Positions 1 to 7,422 of a stretch of 17,173 nt of DNA are shown here, in pieces. This stretch comes from CAZDCZ01 sp964504155. GTDB lineage: Bacteria > Bacteroidota > Bacteroidia > Bacteroidales > UBA12077. Each line of letters starts with the position of its first letter. Position 1 is the stretch's first letter. Location of the stretch: NCBI GenBank assembly GCA_964504155.1, contig CAZDCZ010000065.1:1-17173 (forward strand), given 5' to 3'. The notes beneath the pieces were generated by a model, which made no database searches, had not been told where the DNA came from, and saw nothing but the letters and a program-made list of their open reading frames with translations. The translations under genes and the position numbers were made by a program.

Positions 1-78
1 CTTATATGATAATTTTCATGAACTTGTTTTTCAAGTATATTTTAAACAATTTACTATAATATTATGTAAGTATAATTA

Positions 79-86
79 TATCTTTG
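79..86 (+). promoter_or_regulatory. Candidate nadB promoter -7 box (TATCTTTG)
   Basis: The octamer TATCTTTG matches the Bacteroidetes -7 consensus TAnnTTTG exactly and lies 34 bases upstream of the nadB ATG. I see no clear TTG box at the usual distance upstream, so only half of the promoter is supported. Confidence 0.4.
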
Positions 87-120
87 TATTGTTGATTTAA
101 TAATAGATTTATTGTTAACT

Positions 121-1701
121 ATGAAAAAAGAAGTAGATTTTTTAGTTATTGGATCTGGTATTGCAGGGCTTAGTTTTGCCCTTAAAGTTGCAGATAATAG
201 AAAAGTATTGCTTATTAGTAAAACAGAATTACTCGAAGCAAATACCAAATATGCTCAAGGAGGAATTGCTTCTGTAACATATAGTCCCGATAGTTTTGAA
301 AAACATATTAACGATACAATAATTTGTGGTGATGGCTTATGTAATCGCGAAGTTGTTGAAATGGTAATTACTGAAGGTCCCAAACAAATAGAACAACTGG
401 TAAAATGGAATGTAAACTTCGATAAAAACAGTAATGGTAAATACAATTTGGGAAAAGAAGGAGGGCATTCCGACGTACGGGTTTTGCATCATAAAGACAA
501 TACGGGAGAAGAAATTCAAAGTACTTTGGTAAAAAGGGTTCGTGAACATAAAAATATTGAAATTCTAGAGAATCATTTTGCAGTAGACTTAATTACTCAG
601 CACCATTTGGGGGAATTAATAAAACGAAGCAATAAGGATATTGAGTGTTATGGAGCGTATATTTTAGATCTTGAAACCAATAAGGTAGATACAGTGCTTG
701 CCAAAGTTACAATGTTAACCACGGGAGGTACAGGAAATTTATACGAAACAACAACAAATCCACCAATAGCTACAGGTGATGGTGTTGCTATGGCTTATCG
801 TGCAAAAGCTTTAATAGAGAATATGCAATTTATACAATTTCATCCTACAGCATTATATAACCCCGGAGAGAAACCTTCATTTTTAATTACTGAAGCTTTA
901 CGTGGTTTTGGAGCAATATTAAAGACTATTGCAGGTGAAGAATTTATGAAAAAATACGATAAGAGAGAAAGTTTAGCTCCTCGAGATATTGTTGCCAGAG
1001 CAATAGATAAAGAAATGAAAATGAGTGGCGACGACCATGTTGTATTAGATTGTAAGCATCTTGATAGTAATGGTTTAAAAAGTCATTTTCCCAATATTTA
1101 TAAAAAGTGTCTTAGTTTAAATATCGATATTACTAAAGATTATATTCCTGTAATTCCTGCTGCTCATTATTCGTGCGGAGGAGTTAAAGTTGATACTGAT
1201 GGAAGAAGCACAATTAATCGTCTGTATGCTGCAGGAGAAGTTACATCTACCGGATTACACGGAGCAAATCGATTAGCATCAAATTCCTTAACTGAGGCTA
1301 TAGTTTATGCAGATAGAGCTGCAAACGATTCTTTAAAAAGAATAGATAAAATAGAGATATTAGATAATATCCCTAAATGGGATACTCACGGAACAACATA
1401 TCCCGAAGAAATGATTATGATAACTCAGAACCATAAAGAAGTGCAAATGATAATGAGTAATTATGTAGGTATTGTTCGTTCCGATTTGCGATTGGCAAGA
1501 GCCTTAAAACGATTAGAAGTTATTTATTCAGAAACCGAAAAATTATTTGAGAAATCTATTCTTTCGAAGAAATTGTGTGAACTTCGAAATTTAATTAATG
1601 TGGGATATTTAATAATAAAAATGGCAAAAGGTTTACAAGAAAGTAGAGGTTTACATTATACCATTGATTATCCTCATAAAAGAGAAGTTTCTGAATTTTA
1701 A
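121..1701 (+). CDS. nadB: L-aspartate oxidase NadB
   Basis: FAD enzyme that oxidises L-aspartate to iminoaspartate, the first step of de novo NAD synthesis; NadA then makes quinolinate. The protein is 526 aa, normal for the family. Visible motifs are the N-terminal dinucleotide fold GSGIAG (residues 11-16), NTKYAQGGIA (41-50), EGGHS (113-117), FHPTALY (240-246), APRD (286-289), AAHYSCGG (347-354) and HGANRLASNSL (380-390). These supply the family's active-site E113, H241, R288, H349 and R384. EGGHS and the C-terminal helical domain separate NadB from its relatives SdhA and FrdA. I chose ATG 121; an in-frame TTG at 112 would add only three residues. nadA and nadC are not adjacent, so the gene stands alone here. 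It is closed by the hairpin at 1745-1778. The function call is strong. Confidence 0.96.
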   Translation: MKKEVDFLVIGSGIAGLSFALKVADNRKVLLISKTELLEANTKYAQGGIASVTYSPDSFEKHINDTIICGDGLCNREVVEMVITEGPKQIEQLVKWNVNFDKNSNGKYNLGKEGGHSDVRVLHHKDNTGEEIQSTLVKRVREHKNIEILENHFAVDLITQHHLGELIKRSNKDIECYGAYILDLETNKVDTVLAKVTMLTTGGTGNLYETTTNPPIATGDGVAMAYRAKALIENMQFIQFHPTALYNPGEKPSFLITEALRGFGAILKTIAGEEFMKKYDKRESLAPRDIVARAIDKEMKMSGDDHVVLDCKHLDSNGLKSHFPNIYKKCLSLNIDITKDYIPVIPAAHYSCGGVKVDTDGRSTINRLYAAGEVTSTGLHGANRLASNSLTEAIVYADRAANDSLKRIDKIEILDNIPKWDTHGTTYPEEMIMITQNHKEVQMIMSNYVGIVRSDLRLARALKRLEVIYSETEKLFEKSILSKKLCELRNLINVGYLIIKMAKGLQESRGLHYTIDYPHKREVSEF

Positions 1702-1744
1702 AATATATAATCAATAAATATTATTTATTATCTTTAATATTATT

Positions 1745-1778
1745 ACAAAACACCTTATTGTACAATAAGGTGTTTTGT
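1745..1778. terminator. Bidirectional terminator between nadB and dus
   Basis: Perfect inverted repeat: ACAAAACACCTTATTG (1745-1760), TA centre, CAATAAGGTGTTTTGT (1763-1778). The arms are 16 bp with no mismatch. It sits between two convergent genes. The outer parts of the stem are A/T-rich, so each strand ends in a U-rich arm, although there is no long T tract after the stem in either direction. Confidence 0.8.
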
Positions 1779-1796
1779 GCTTAATGGTGTAAAAAA

Positions 1797-2822
1797 TTAA
1801 TATCTAAAATACGAATAGTTGTTATTTTCGTCCGAACCATCGATATTTGCATATTCAATAGCAATATTATCGATAATTTCATATAATTCATTAATATCGA
1901 GAGTTGTAACAAGTTTCATTCTTGTTTCTTTAAAATGCGGCAGTCCTTTAAAATAATTCGATAAATGACGTCTCATCTCATATATACCACGAGGTTCGCC
2001 TTTCCATTCATGCGATTTTTGAAGATGCAGTTTTGCTAACTCAACTTTATCTTTAATACTAAGGGGATTCATTATTTTTCCTGTTTGCAGATATTCTTTA
2101 ATCTCTTTGAATATCCATGGTCTGCCAACACTTGCTCGGCCAATCATAATTCCATCAACACCATATTTCTCGAAAGCATTTTTTGCCGATTCGGCACTAT
2201 CTATATCTCCGTTTCCGATAATCGGAATCTTCATACGTTGATTGTTCTTAACATCTCCAATTAATGTCCAATCCGATTTACCTTTGTACATTTGCATTCT
2301 TGTGCGACCATGAATAGCGAGCATTTCTATTCCAACATCTTGTAGTCGTTCTGCAACTTCAATTATTGGTTTGTCGTTTTCGTCCCAACCAAGCCTTGTT
2401 TTTACTGTTATCGGGATGTTTGTAGCCTTTACAATTGCTTCTGTCATCTTAATCATCAAAGGAATATCTTTGAGTAATCCTGCTCCGGCACCTCGAGTAG
2501 CAATTTTTTTTACCGGACAACCAAAATTCAAATCAATAAAATCGGGCATAGCCTCTTCTGCAAGTTTTGCTGCTTCTACCATCGAATCTATTTGATGACC
2601 ATATAATTGAATTGCAACAGGGCGTTCGTAATCGAAAACTTGTAGTTTTTTTCTGCTTTTTTTACAGTCTCTTATCAAACCTTCCGATGCAACAAATTCA
2701 GTGTAAACTACATCTGCTCCAAAATGTTTGCACATGTATCTGAAGGATGGGTCTGTAACATCTTCCATAGGAGCTAAAAATAGTGGCTTATCTCCGAATT
2801 CTATGTTTTTTATTTTTACCAA
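1797..2822 (-). CDS. dus: tRNA-dihydrouridine synthase, DusB-like
   Basis: FMN enzyme that reduces specific uridines in tRNA to dihydrouridine using NADPH. The TIM-barrel motifs are all present (numbering from the TTG start): LAPMEDVTDPSFR (16-28, FMN binding), NFGCP with the catalytic cysteine C102, KTRLGW (141-146), IHGRTR (170-175), GNGDI (203-207) and IGRAS (227-231). Length is 341 aa from TTG 2822. The first in-frame ATG is inside the LAPM motif and is too late. A GTG at 2849 would give 350 aa, but its codon overlaps a TAnnTTTG-type box (2849-2856). The sequence after the TTG (VKIKNIEFGD) fits the start I recall for family members. The 2822 start is inferred; the frame and stop at 1797 are certain. 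The upstream neighbour is divergent and very close. Confidence 0.94.
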   Translation of the reverse strand: MVKIKNIEFGDKPLFLAPMEDVTDPSFRYMCKHFGADVVYTEFVASEGLIRDCKKSRKKLQVFDYERPVAIQLYGHQIDSMVEAAKLAEEAMPDFIDLNFGCPVKKIATRGAGAGLLKDIPLMIKMTEAIVKATNIPITVKTRLGWDENDKPIIEVAERLQDVGIEMLAIHGRTRMQMYKGKSDWTLIGDVKNNQRMKIPIIGNGDIDSAESAKNAFEKYGVDGIMIGRASVGRPWIFKEIKEYLQTGKIMNPLSIKDKVELAKLHLQKSHEWKGEPRGIYEMRRHLSNYFKGLPHFKETRMKLVTTLDINELYEIIDNIAIEYANIDGSDENNNYSYFRY

Positions 2823-2848
2823 TTGAAAATATATGTTAATTTTAAGCA

Positions 2849-2856
2849 CAAAATTA
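2849..2856 (-). promoter_or_regulatory. Candidate dus promoter -7 box (TAATTTTG on minus)
   Basis: The minus strand reads TAATTTTG, an exact TAnnTTTG match. Transcription would begin about 5-7 bases further on, inside the possible GTG-started N-terminal extension, so it favours the TTG start of dus. No clear TTG box is seen upstream on the minus strand. Confidence 0.35.
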
Positions 2857-2885
2857 TTAAAAATTGAACAGATAAATTATTTATT

Positions 2886-3818
2886 ATGATAAAAAATATA
2901 CTTGCTGATTCTCATCCTTCGATAAAATTTATTATTGCAGTTTTTATTATGCTTACAATTTTTTTAGTATCTATTATAATAGGCGCTTTTGTTTCTATTC
3001 CTGTTTTTAATATAAGTTTAAGCAATATTCAGGAAGTTTTAAATAATCCGTTAAATCCGGATAATATAAATGTTTTGAAATTTTTTCAAATAATACAGAC
3101 TATTGGATTATTTGTAATACCTCCATTTTTAATAGTTTATATAATCGATGATACAAGTAGTATTAAATATCTTCAGTTAAAAAATAGAGTTTCTGTAAAA
3201 TCAATATTGCTAGTTATTCTCATAATGGCAGCAGCATTGCCAATAATTAATTTTTTGGCGAAGATAAATTCCGAAATGAAACTGCCCGATGTTCTATCAG
3301 GACTTGAACAAAATATGAAAAATAGCGAATTGTCTGCACAGAAATTAATAGAAGCATTTTTAAATGTAAAAACGACAGGAGGTTTGTTCTTTAATATATT
3401 TATGATAGCTGTTTTGCCTGCAATTGGTGAAGAATTAGTTTTTCGTGGTGTTATGCAGAAAATATTTACCGAATGGACAAAAAATATACACTGGGGTATT
3501 ATTATATCTGCATTCTTTTTTAGTTTTATTCATTTTCAATTTTATGGATTTATTCCAAGAATGATGATGGGAGTCTTATTTGGATATTTGCTTGTTTGGA
3601 GCGGCTCAATATGCTTACCGATTATTGCTCATTTTATTAATAATAGTATTGCTGTTGTTTTCTATTATTATTATGGAGATAAAATGACAGAACAAATAGA
3701 TAATCTTGGAGCTACAGAAGGTTCGTTTATATATTTATTTTTAAGTATAATATGCTTATCGATATTCCTTTACGGATTATATAGAATTAATAAAAAACAA
3801 GTACCGGAGAAAATCTAA
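2886..3818 (+). CDS. CPBP family intramembrane metalloprotease (CAAX/Abi type)
   Basis: Polytopic inner-membrane protein of 310 aa from the CPBP (Rce1/Abi) family of glutamate-type intramembrane proteases. Members include prenyl-protein proteases and bacteriocin self-immunity proteins; the substrate cannot be told from sequence. All three signature motifs are present: EELVFR (E182, E183, R187), FSFIH (F212, H216) and HFINN (H249, N253). Hydrophobic segments lie at about residues 14-40, 65-86, 104-125, 167-180, 200-216, 225-248 and 275-296. There is a hydrophilic region at 126-165. ATG 2886 opens the frame next to the divergent dus. The promoter may lie within the dus 5' end, since only about 60 bp separate the two coding regions. 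It runs tail to tail with the next gene, three bases apart. Bacteroidetes carry many CPBP paralogues, so no immunity role should be assumed. Confidence 0.92.
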   Translation: MIKNILADSHPSIKFIIAVFIMLTIFLVSIIIGAFVSIPVFNISLSNIQEVLNNPLNPDNINVLKFFQIIQTIGLFVIPPFLIVYIIDDTSSIKYLQLKNRVSVKSILLVILIMAAALPIINFLAKINSEMKLPDVLSGLEQNMKNSELSAQKLIEAFLNVKTTGGLFFNIFMIAVLPAIGEELVFRGVMQKIFTEWTKNIHWGIIISAFFFSFIHFQFYGFIPRMMMGVLFGYLLVWSGSICLPIIAHFINNSIAVVFYYYYGDKMTEQIDNLGATEGSFIYLFLSIICLSIFLYGLYRINKKQVPEKI

Positions 3819-3821
3819 GGA

Positions 3822-4553
3822 TTAAATAGTTTGTTGAAAGTCGTCTTTAAATAATTGAATTCTGCCAAGTTCGTTTTTTCTGTAAACATAAGTAATTCCG
3901 TATTTTTGAGCTTCTATTCGTTTCTTTTCTTCAGAAAGATTATTAAAGAACGATTCAACATCATTCCAGATGTGTAAAATTATTTCGTCTGCATTTTTTC
4001 TTAACGATGCAATATTTTGTAATGTGCGAGTATGATTTTTTTGTAAGGTTTTTTGAAAATTATATGCTTCTATGAAATTATCGTAATGTACTTTTACAAT
4101 TGCAATTGTTGGATTTGTTATAGGGTTGTGTCCTTCAATTTTTCTTTTTCTTTCTCCTTTTATTATATTTTCGCCCCAATGAATGATGTCGTTTTCTGTA
4201 TTTAACGATGGGATTTTTTTATTGTTGACAGGTAATTTATAATAGTTCTTAATATTTTCATGAAGTTCTCCCCGAATAATTCCCATATTTATTACCTGAA
4301 TAAAATGAGAGATGTAAATTTTTGCTTTCTTCAGTTTCTTTAGATATTCTTTATTATTCTTAATTTGAACGTTAAAAGTAGTTTTGTTTTCGATTAATGA
4401 TTTTTGCCATAAGGGAAGAAAAGATTGCACTTTTTGATAAGAACTTTGAGAGAATGCTAAATTAAAAGGTGGTATATCTTGCCCTTTTTTTAAAGCTGTT
4501 TCTAATGCTTTTAATCTTGAACTATCGGTATTTGGCAGCCTTCTGTATGGCAT
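3822..4553 (-). CDS. Conserved uncharacterised protein, 243 aa
   Basis: I do not know a function for this protein. It opens with MPYRRLPNTD, an N-terminus I recall from unnamed Bacteroidetes proteins, so I believe it is conserved, but I cannot check that here. It is Lys/Asn-rich, has no signal peptide or membrane segment, and is probably cytoplasmic and mainly helical. Two helical blocks (about residues 40-95 and 150-205) show a loose resemblance, each with a QK(S/T)L-type stretch followed by a second long helix, which might be an old duplication. The middle (110-150) holds NTENDIIHWGENIIKGE and a Gly/Pro-containing turn. The C-terminus has EEKKRIEAQKYGITYVYRK (209-227). ATG 4553 is the only good start. 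No metal, nucleotide or nuclease motif is visible. It is convergent with the CPBP gene, with no terminator between them. The 582-bp gap lies upstream. Confidence 0.85.
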   Translation of the reverse strand: MPYRRLPNTDSSRLKALETALKKGQDIPPFNLAFSQSSYQKVQSFLPLWQKSLIENKTTFNVQIKNNKEYLKKLKKAKIYISHFIQVINMGIIRGELHENIKNYYKLPVNNKKIPSLNTENDIIHWGENIIKGERKRKIEGHNPITNPTIAIVKVHYDNFIEAYNFQKTLQKNHTRTLQNIASLRKNADEIILHIWNDVESFFNNLSEEKKRIEAQKYGITYVYRKNELGRIQLFKDDFQQTI

Positions 4554-4604
4554 AGAACGTTATGTTTTATTTAATATGTTGTATGTAAAGCTATTATGTC
4601 TATG

Positions 4605-4634
4605 CGAATATATAAAAAAATATAGAAAAAACAA
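4605..4634 (-). promoter_or_regulatory. Weak candidate promoter for the 243-aa protein gene
   Basis: On the minus strand TTG (4634-4632) is followed after 19 bases by TATATTCG (4612-4605), one base off the TAnnTTTG consensus. The spacing fits Bacteroidetes promoters, and the leader would be about 45 bases. The mismatch in an A/T-rich gap keeps confidence low. Confidence 0.25.
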
Positions 4635-4784
4635 GCGTGTTCGCAGATAATTATTTTTTTATTGTGTGATTATAAGAATTTTAAATATGTGTTTATTTCA
4701 TATTGTAAAATCTGGGTTAAGATTCTCTATGTAGCAGCTTATTAAAACTATAATAAATTATGTGTAATTAAATTTTGTAATTAG

Positions 4785-4936
4785 TTCTACTTTGACAAAT
4801 TATGCTTTAACACAAAATCAACCTGTTTTTACCCTTGCTCCCTAAAGGGAACAGATTGATTTTTTAGCTTTCGCCCTTTAGGGTTAGGGGCAAAAAACTG
4901 AAAAATCTTAATTCTGTTTAATCTGTCAAAGTAGAA
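4785..4936. repeat. MITE-like palindromic element with 13-bp terminal inverted repeats
   Basis: The ends are perfect 13-bp inverted repeats, TTCTACTTTGACA (4785-4797) and TGTCAAAGTAGAA (4924-4936). TTAG flanks both sides (4781-4784 and 4937-4940), which could be a target-site duplication. A second nested inverted repeat, CCCTAAAGGG (4840-4849) and CCCTTTAGGG (4874-4883), shares the same centre, and partial complementarity extends outward (roughly 4823-4849 against 4874-4900). The 152-bp unit has no coding capacity. Terminal repeats, small size, possible duplication and local G/C clusters unlike the surroundings all suit a miniature transposable element or a REP-like hairpin element. Only one copy is in the window, so mobility is inferred. 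Confidence 0.6.
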
Positions 4937-5068
4937 TTAGAATTAGAATACGATTAATTTATTGTCTGTTTTTTTAAAAGTTAGAGATTAAACGAAATTA
5001 ATTTATTTCCATCAAAGTGTAGAATTGTTTATTTTTCGATAATTAGAAATAACAAAACTTATTGCTTT

Positions 5069-5099
5069 TTGTTTATTTAAGAAATGATAAGTAAATTTA
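5069..5099 (+). promoter_or_regulatory. Weak candidate promoter for the first M24 peptidase
   Basis: TTG (5069-5071), a 20-base spacer, then TAAATTTA (5092-5099), one base off TAnnTTTG. It lies 37 bases before the ATG. The spacing is right but the last base of the -7 box is wrong, so this is only a suggestion. Confidence 0.25.
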
Positions 5100-5135
5100 G
5101 ACTTTTAAAAAAATAGTAATTAAAAATTATATAAT

Positions 5136-6521
5136 ATGTTTAAAAAAGATATTTATGTGTCGAGAAGACAAAGACTAAGAAATCAGATGAATGGTGGTTT
5201 AGTTTTGTTTTTAGGAAACGAAGAATCATCAATGAATTACCCCGATAATACTTTTCATTATCGTCAGGATAGTAGTTTCTTATATTTTTTTGGTATCGAT
5301 TTACCCGGTATGGCAGGTGTTATTGATTTGGATAATGGAAAGGACTATATCTATGGTAACGATTATACTATGGATGATATTATCTGGATGGGTCCTCAGC
5401 CTTCAGTTAAGGAGCAGGCATCAAATGTTGGAGTAGAAAATACTGTTTCTTTAAATGAGTTATCTACAGTTTTGCAAGATGCTAAAGCTAAAGGGAGAAA
5501 AATACACAAATTGCCTTTTTATAGAGGAGAAACAAAAATACAATTCTCTGATTTATTAAATATTCATCATTCAAAGACCAACGATTATGTATCGAAAGAA
5601 TTAATAAAAGCTGTTGTTAATCTAAGAAGCATAAAAGATAGCTACGAAGTTGAAGAGTTAATTAAAGCCGCTGCAATTGGATATGAGATGCATACTACAG
5701 CTATGAAAATGGCGAAACCCGGTGTTTATGAAAAAGAAATCGCAGGATTTATCGAAGGAATCGCATTATCGCATGGTTCAATGTTGTCGTTCCCTGTAAT
5801 TCTTACTCAACATGGAGAGACTTTACATAATCATTATCATGGTAACATGCTCGAAAAAGGGAAATTAATGCTAACTGATGCCGGGGCCGAAACAATGATG
5901 CATTATGCCAGCGATAATACTCGAACAGTTCCTGTTGGTGGCAAATTCTCATCAAAACAAAAAGATATTTACAATATTGTTCTTGATGCTAATAATCATT
6001 CTACAAATATTACTAAACCCGGCATTCCTTATTTTGATGTTCATATGGATGCTGCTACAAGAATTGCTGTTGGATTAAAAAATCTTGGTATTATGAAAGG
6101 CGATCCTGAAGAAGCTGCCAGAGTTGGAGCTTATGCATTATTTATGCCTCATGGATTAGGACATATGATGGGAATGGATGTTCATGATATGGAAAATTTT
6201 GGAGAAGATTATGTTGGATACGACGAAGAAATTAAACGTTCGAATATATTTGGAATTAGTGGCTTACGACTTGGTAGAAAATTACAGCCGGGATTTGTAT
6301 TAACAAACGAACCCGGAATTTATTTTATTCCTGCTTTAATAGATAAATGGAGAAGCGAGAAGAAATTTACCGATTTTATTAATTACGATAAGGTTGAAGA
6401 ATATAAAGATTTTGGTGGTATTCGTCTCGAAGATGATATATTGCTTACCGAAACCGGACATCAATTAATTGGAAAAAGAATTCCTATTACTGTTGACGAA
6501 GTAGAAGATATTATGAAATAG
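5136..6521 (+). CDS. pepP: Aminopeptidase P family protein (M24B), Xaa-Pro type
   Basis: Dinuclear metal peptidase of the pita-bread fold that removes the N-terminal residue from peptides with proline second. Cytoplasmic, with no signal peptide. Length is 461 aa, close to classical PepP. The N-terminal regulatory domain (1-170) has FHYRQDSSFLYFFGID (40-55). The catalytic domain follows with all five metal ligands: D248 (LTDAGAE), D260 (SDNTRT), H343 (PHGLGH), E392 (TNEPGIYF) and E432 (IRLEDD). H350 in MDVHDM is the usual extra active-site histidine. ATG 5136 starts MFKKDIYVSRRQRL, a natural N-terminus. A strong terminator follows at 6547-6588, so it is probably transcribed alone. A shorter paralogue lies at 10340-11635. 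Exact substrate preference is inferred from family membership. Confidence 0.93.
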   Translation: MFKKDIYVSRRQRLRNQMNGGLVLFLGNEESSMNYPDNTFHYRQDSSFLYFFGIDLPGMAGVIDLDNGKDYIYGNDYTMDDIIWMGPQPSVKEQASNVGVENTVSLNELSTVLQDAKAKGRKIHKLPFYRGETKIQFSDLLNIHHSKTNDYVSKELIKAVVNLRSIKDSYEVEELIKAAAIGYEMHTTAMKMAKPGVYEKEIAGFIEGIALSHGSMLSFPVILTQHGETLHNHYHGNMLEKGKLMLTDAGAETMMHYASDNTRTVPVGGKFSSKQKDIYNIVLDANNHSTNITKPGIPYFDVHMDAATRIAVGLKNLGIMKGDPEEAARVGAYALFMPHGLGHMMGMDVHDMENFGEDYVGYDEEIKRSNIFGISGLRLGRKLQPGFVLTNEPGIYFIPALIDKWRSEKKFTDFINYDKVEEYKDFGGIRLEDDILLTETGHQLIGKRIPITVDEVEDIMK

Positions 6522-6546
6522 TAATAACTTAGATTAATATTTTGTT

Positions 6547-6588
6547 AAAAGAAACCGCCAGAAATTTAATTTTCTGGCGGTTTCTTTT
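6547..6588. terminator. Strong intrinsic terminator between pepP and sdhB
   Basis: An 18-bp perfect stem, AAAAGAAACCGCCAGAAA (6547-6564) and TTTCTGGCGGTTTCTTTT (6571-6588), with a 6-base loop and further T residues after it on the plus strand. The G/C-rich core CCGCCAG stands out from the A/T-rich surroundings. It lies between convergent genes, and the minus strand also ends in a T-rich arm, so it probably serves both pepP and the sdhCAB operon. Confidence 0.92.
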
Positions 6589-6629
6589 TTTGAGTTTTCT
6601 TGATGAACTTATCGAACTCAGGTTATTAA

Positions 6630-7379
6630 TTATTCGCTTTCCGAAAACGAAGCACTTAAATATTCGCGATTTAATCGGGCAATATTTTCAATAGATATCC
6701 CTTTTGGACATTCAGCTTCGCAAGCTCCGGTGTTTGAACAGCTTCCAAAACCTAGCTCGTCCATTTTAGCAACCATGTTCAATGCTCGTCGTTTAGCTTC
6801 TACTTTTCCTTGAGGCAATAAAGCAAATTGCGATACTTTTGCAGCAACAAATAAAGTAGCCGATGCATTTTTACATGCTGCAACACAAGCTCCGCAGCCA
6901 ATACAAGCCGAAGAATCGAATGCTTTATCGGCATTTATTTTATTTATCGGCATTGAATTCCCATCGGGAGCAGCTCCTGTATCAACAGAAACAAAACCTC
7001 CTGCTTCCATAATTTTATCGAAAGCATTACGATCTAGAATTAAATCTTTTAGAACGGGGAAAGCTTTCGAGCGCCATGGTTCAACAATAATAGTATCGCC
7101 ATCTTTAAAAGCTCTCATATGTAATTGGCATGTTGCAATTTCTTCTCCCGGGCCGTGAGGACGACCATTAATGAATAATCCGCAACTGCCACATATTCCT
7201 TCACGACAGTCGTGCTCATATGCAACCGGGTCTTTCCCATCTAAAATTAACTTTTTATTAAGTGCATCTAACATTTCTAGAAACGACATCTCAGTTTGAA
7301 CATCATTTAAAGAGTATTTTACAAATTTGCCTTTGGCTTTAGCATTTGCCTGACGCCATATTTTAAGTTTTATATTCAT
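6630..7379 (-). CDS. sdhB: Succinate dehydrogenase/fumarate reductase iron-sulfur subunit
   Basis: Electron-transfer subunit of complex II, carrying electrons between the SdhA flavin and the quinone site. It sits on the cytoplasmic face of the membrane. Length is 249 aa. The N-terminal ferredoxin domain has the [2Fe-2S] ligands C58, C63, C66 and C84 (CREGICGSCG and ATCQ). The C-terminal domain has C159, C162 and C165 (CIGCGAC) with C224 for the [4Fe-4S] cluster, and C169, C214 and C220 for the [3Fe-4S] cluster, as in the known family pattern. All ligands are present. It is the last gene of sdhCAB, 43 bases after sdhA, and the operon terminator lies at 6547-6588. Whether the complex runs as succinate oxidase or fumarate reductase in the cell cannot be read from this subunit. 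Confidence 0.96.
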   Translation of the reverse strand: MNIKLKIWRQANAKAKGKFVKYSLNDVQTEMSFLEMLDALNKKLILDGKDPVAYEHDCREGICGSCGLFINGRPHGPGEEIATCQLHMRAFKDGDTIIVEPWRSKAFPVLKDLILDRNAFDKIMEAGGFVSVDTGAAPDGNSMPINKINADKAFDSSACIGCGACVAACKNASATLFVAAKVSQFALLPQGKVEAKRRALNMVAKMDELGFGSCSNTGACEAECPKGISIENIARLNREYLSASFSESE

Positions 7380-7422
7380 TAGTTTAGTATTTTAGTTTTT
7401 AAAAGTTAAAAGATTTATTAAT

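Larger units (their letters stand above)
4554..5135. other. 582-bp non-coding gap between divergent genes
   Basis: A/T-rich gap between the 243-aa protein gene (-) and the M24 peptidase gene (+). It holds a weak promoter candidate on each side and the MITE-like palindrome at 4785-4936. No coding frame of credible composition and no RNA gene is apparent. It is the longest non-coding stretch in the window. Confidence 0.7.

Noticed and set aside
22..36. Small hairpin ACTTG-TTTTT-CAAGT at the window start, possible terminator of an upstream gene
   Set aside because: The stem is only 5 bp and A/T-rich, and no upstream coding end is visible to support it.
2371..2595. 74-residue open frame antisense to dus
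   Set aside because: It is the shadow of the conserved dus TIM-barrel motifs and has no promoter or homology signal.
2886..3818. CPBP protease as an abortive-infection or bacteriocin-immunity gene
   Set aside because: The family includes such members, but there is no toxin, bacteriocin or phage gene nearby and the family is broadly housekeeping in Bacteroidetes.
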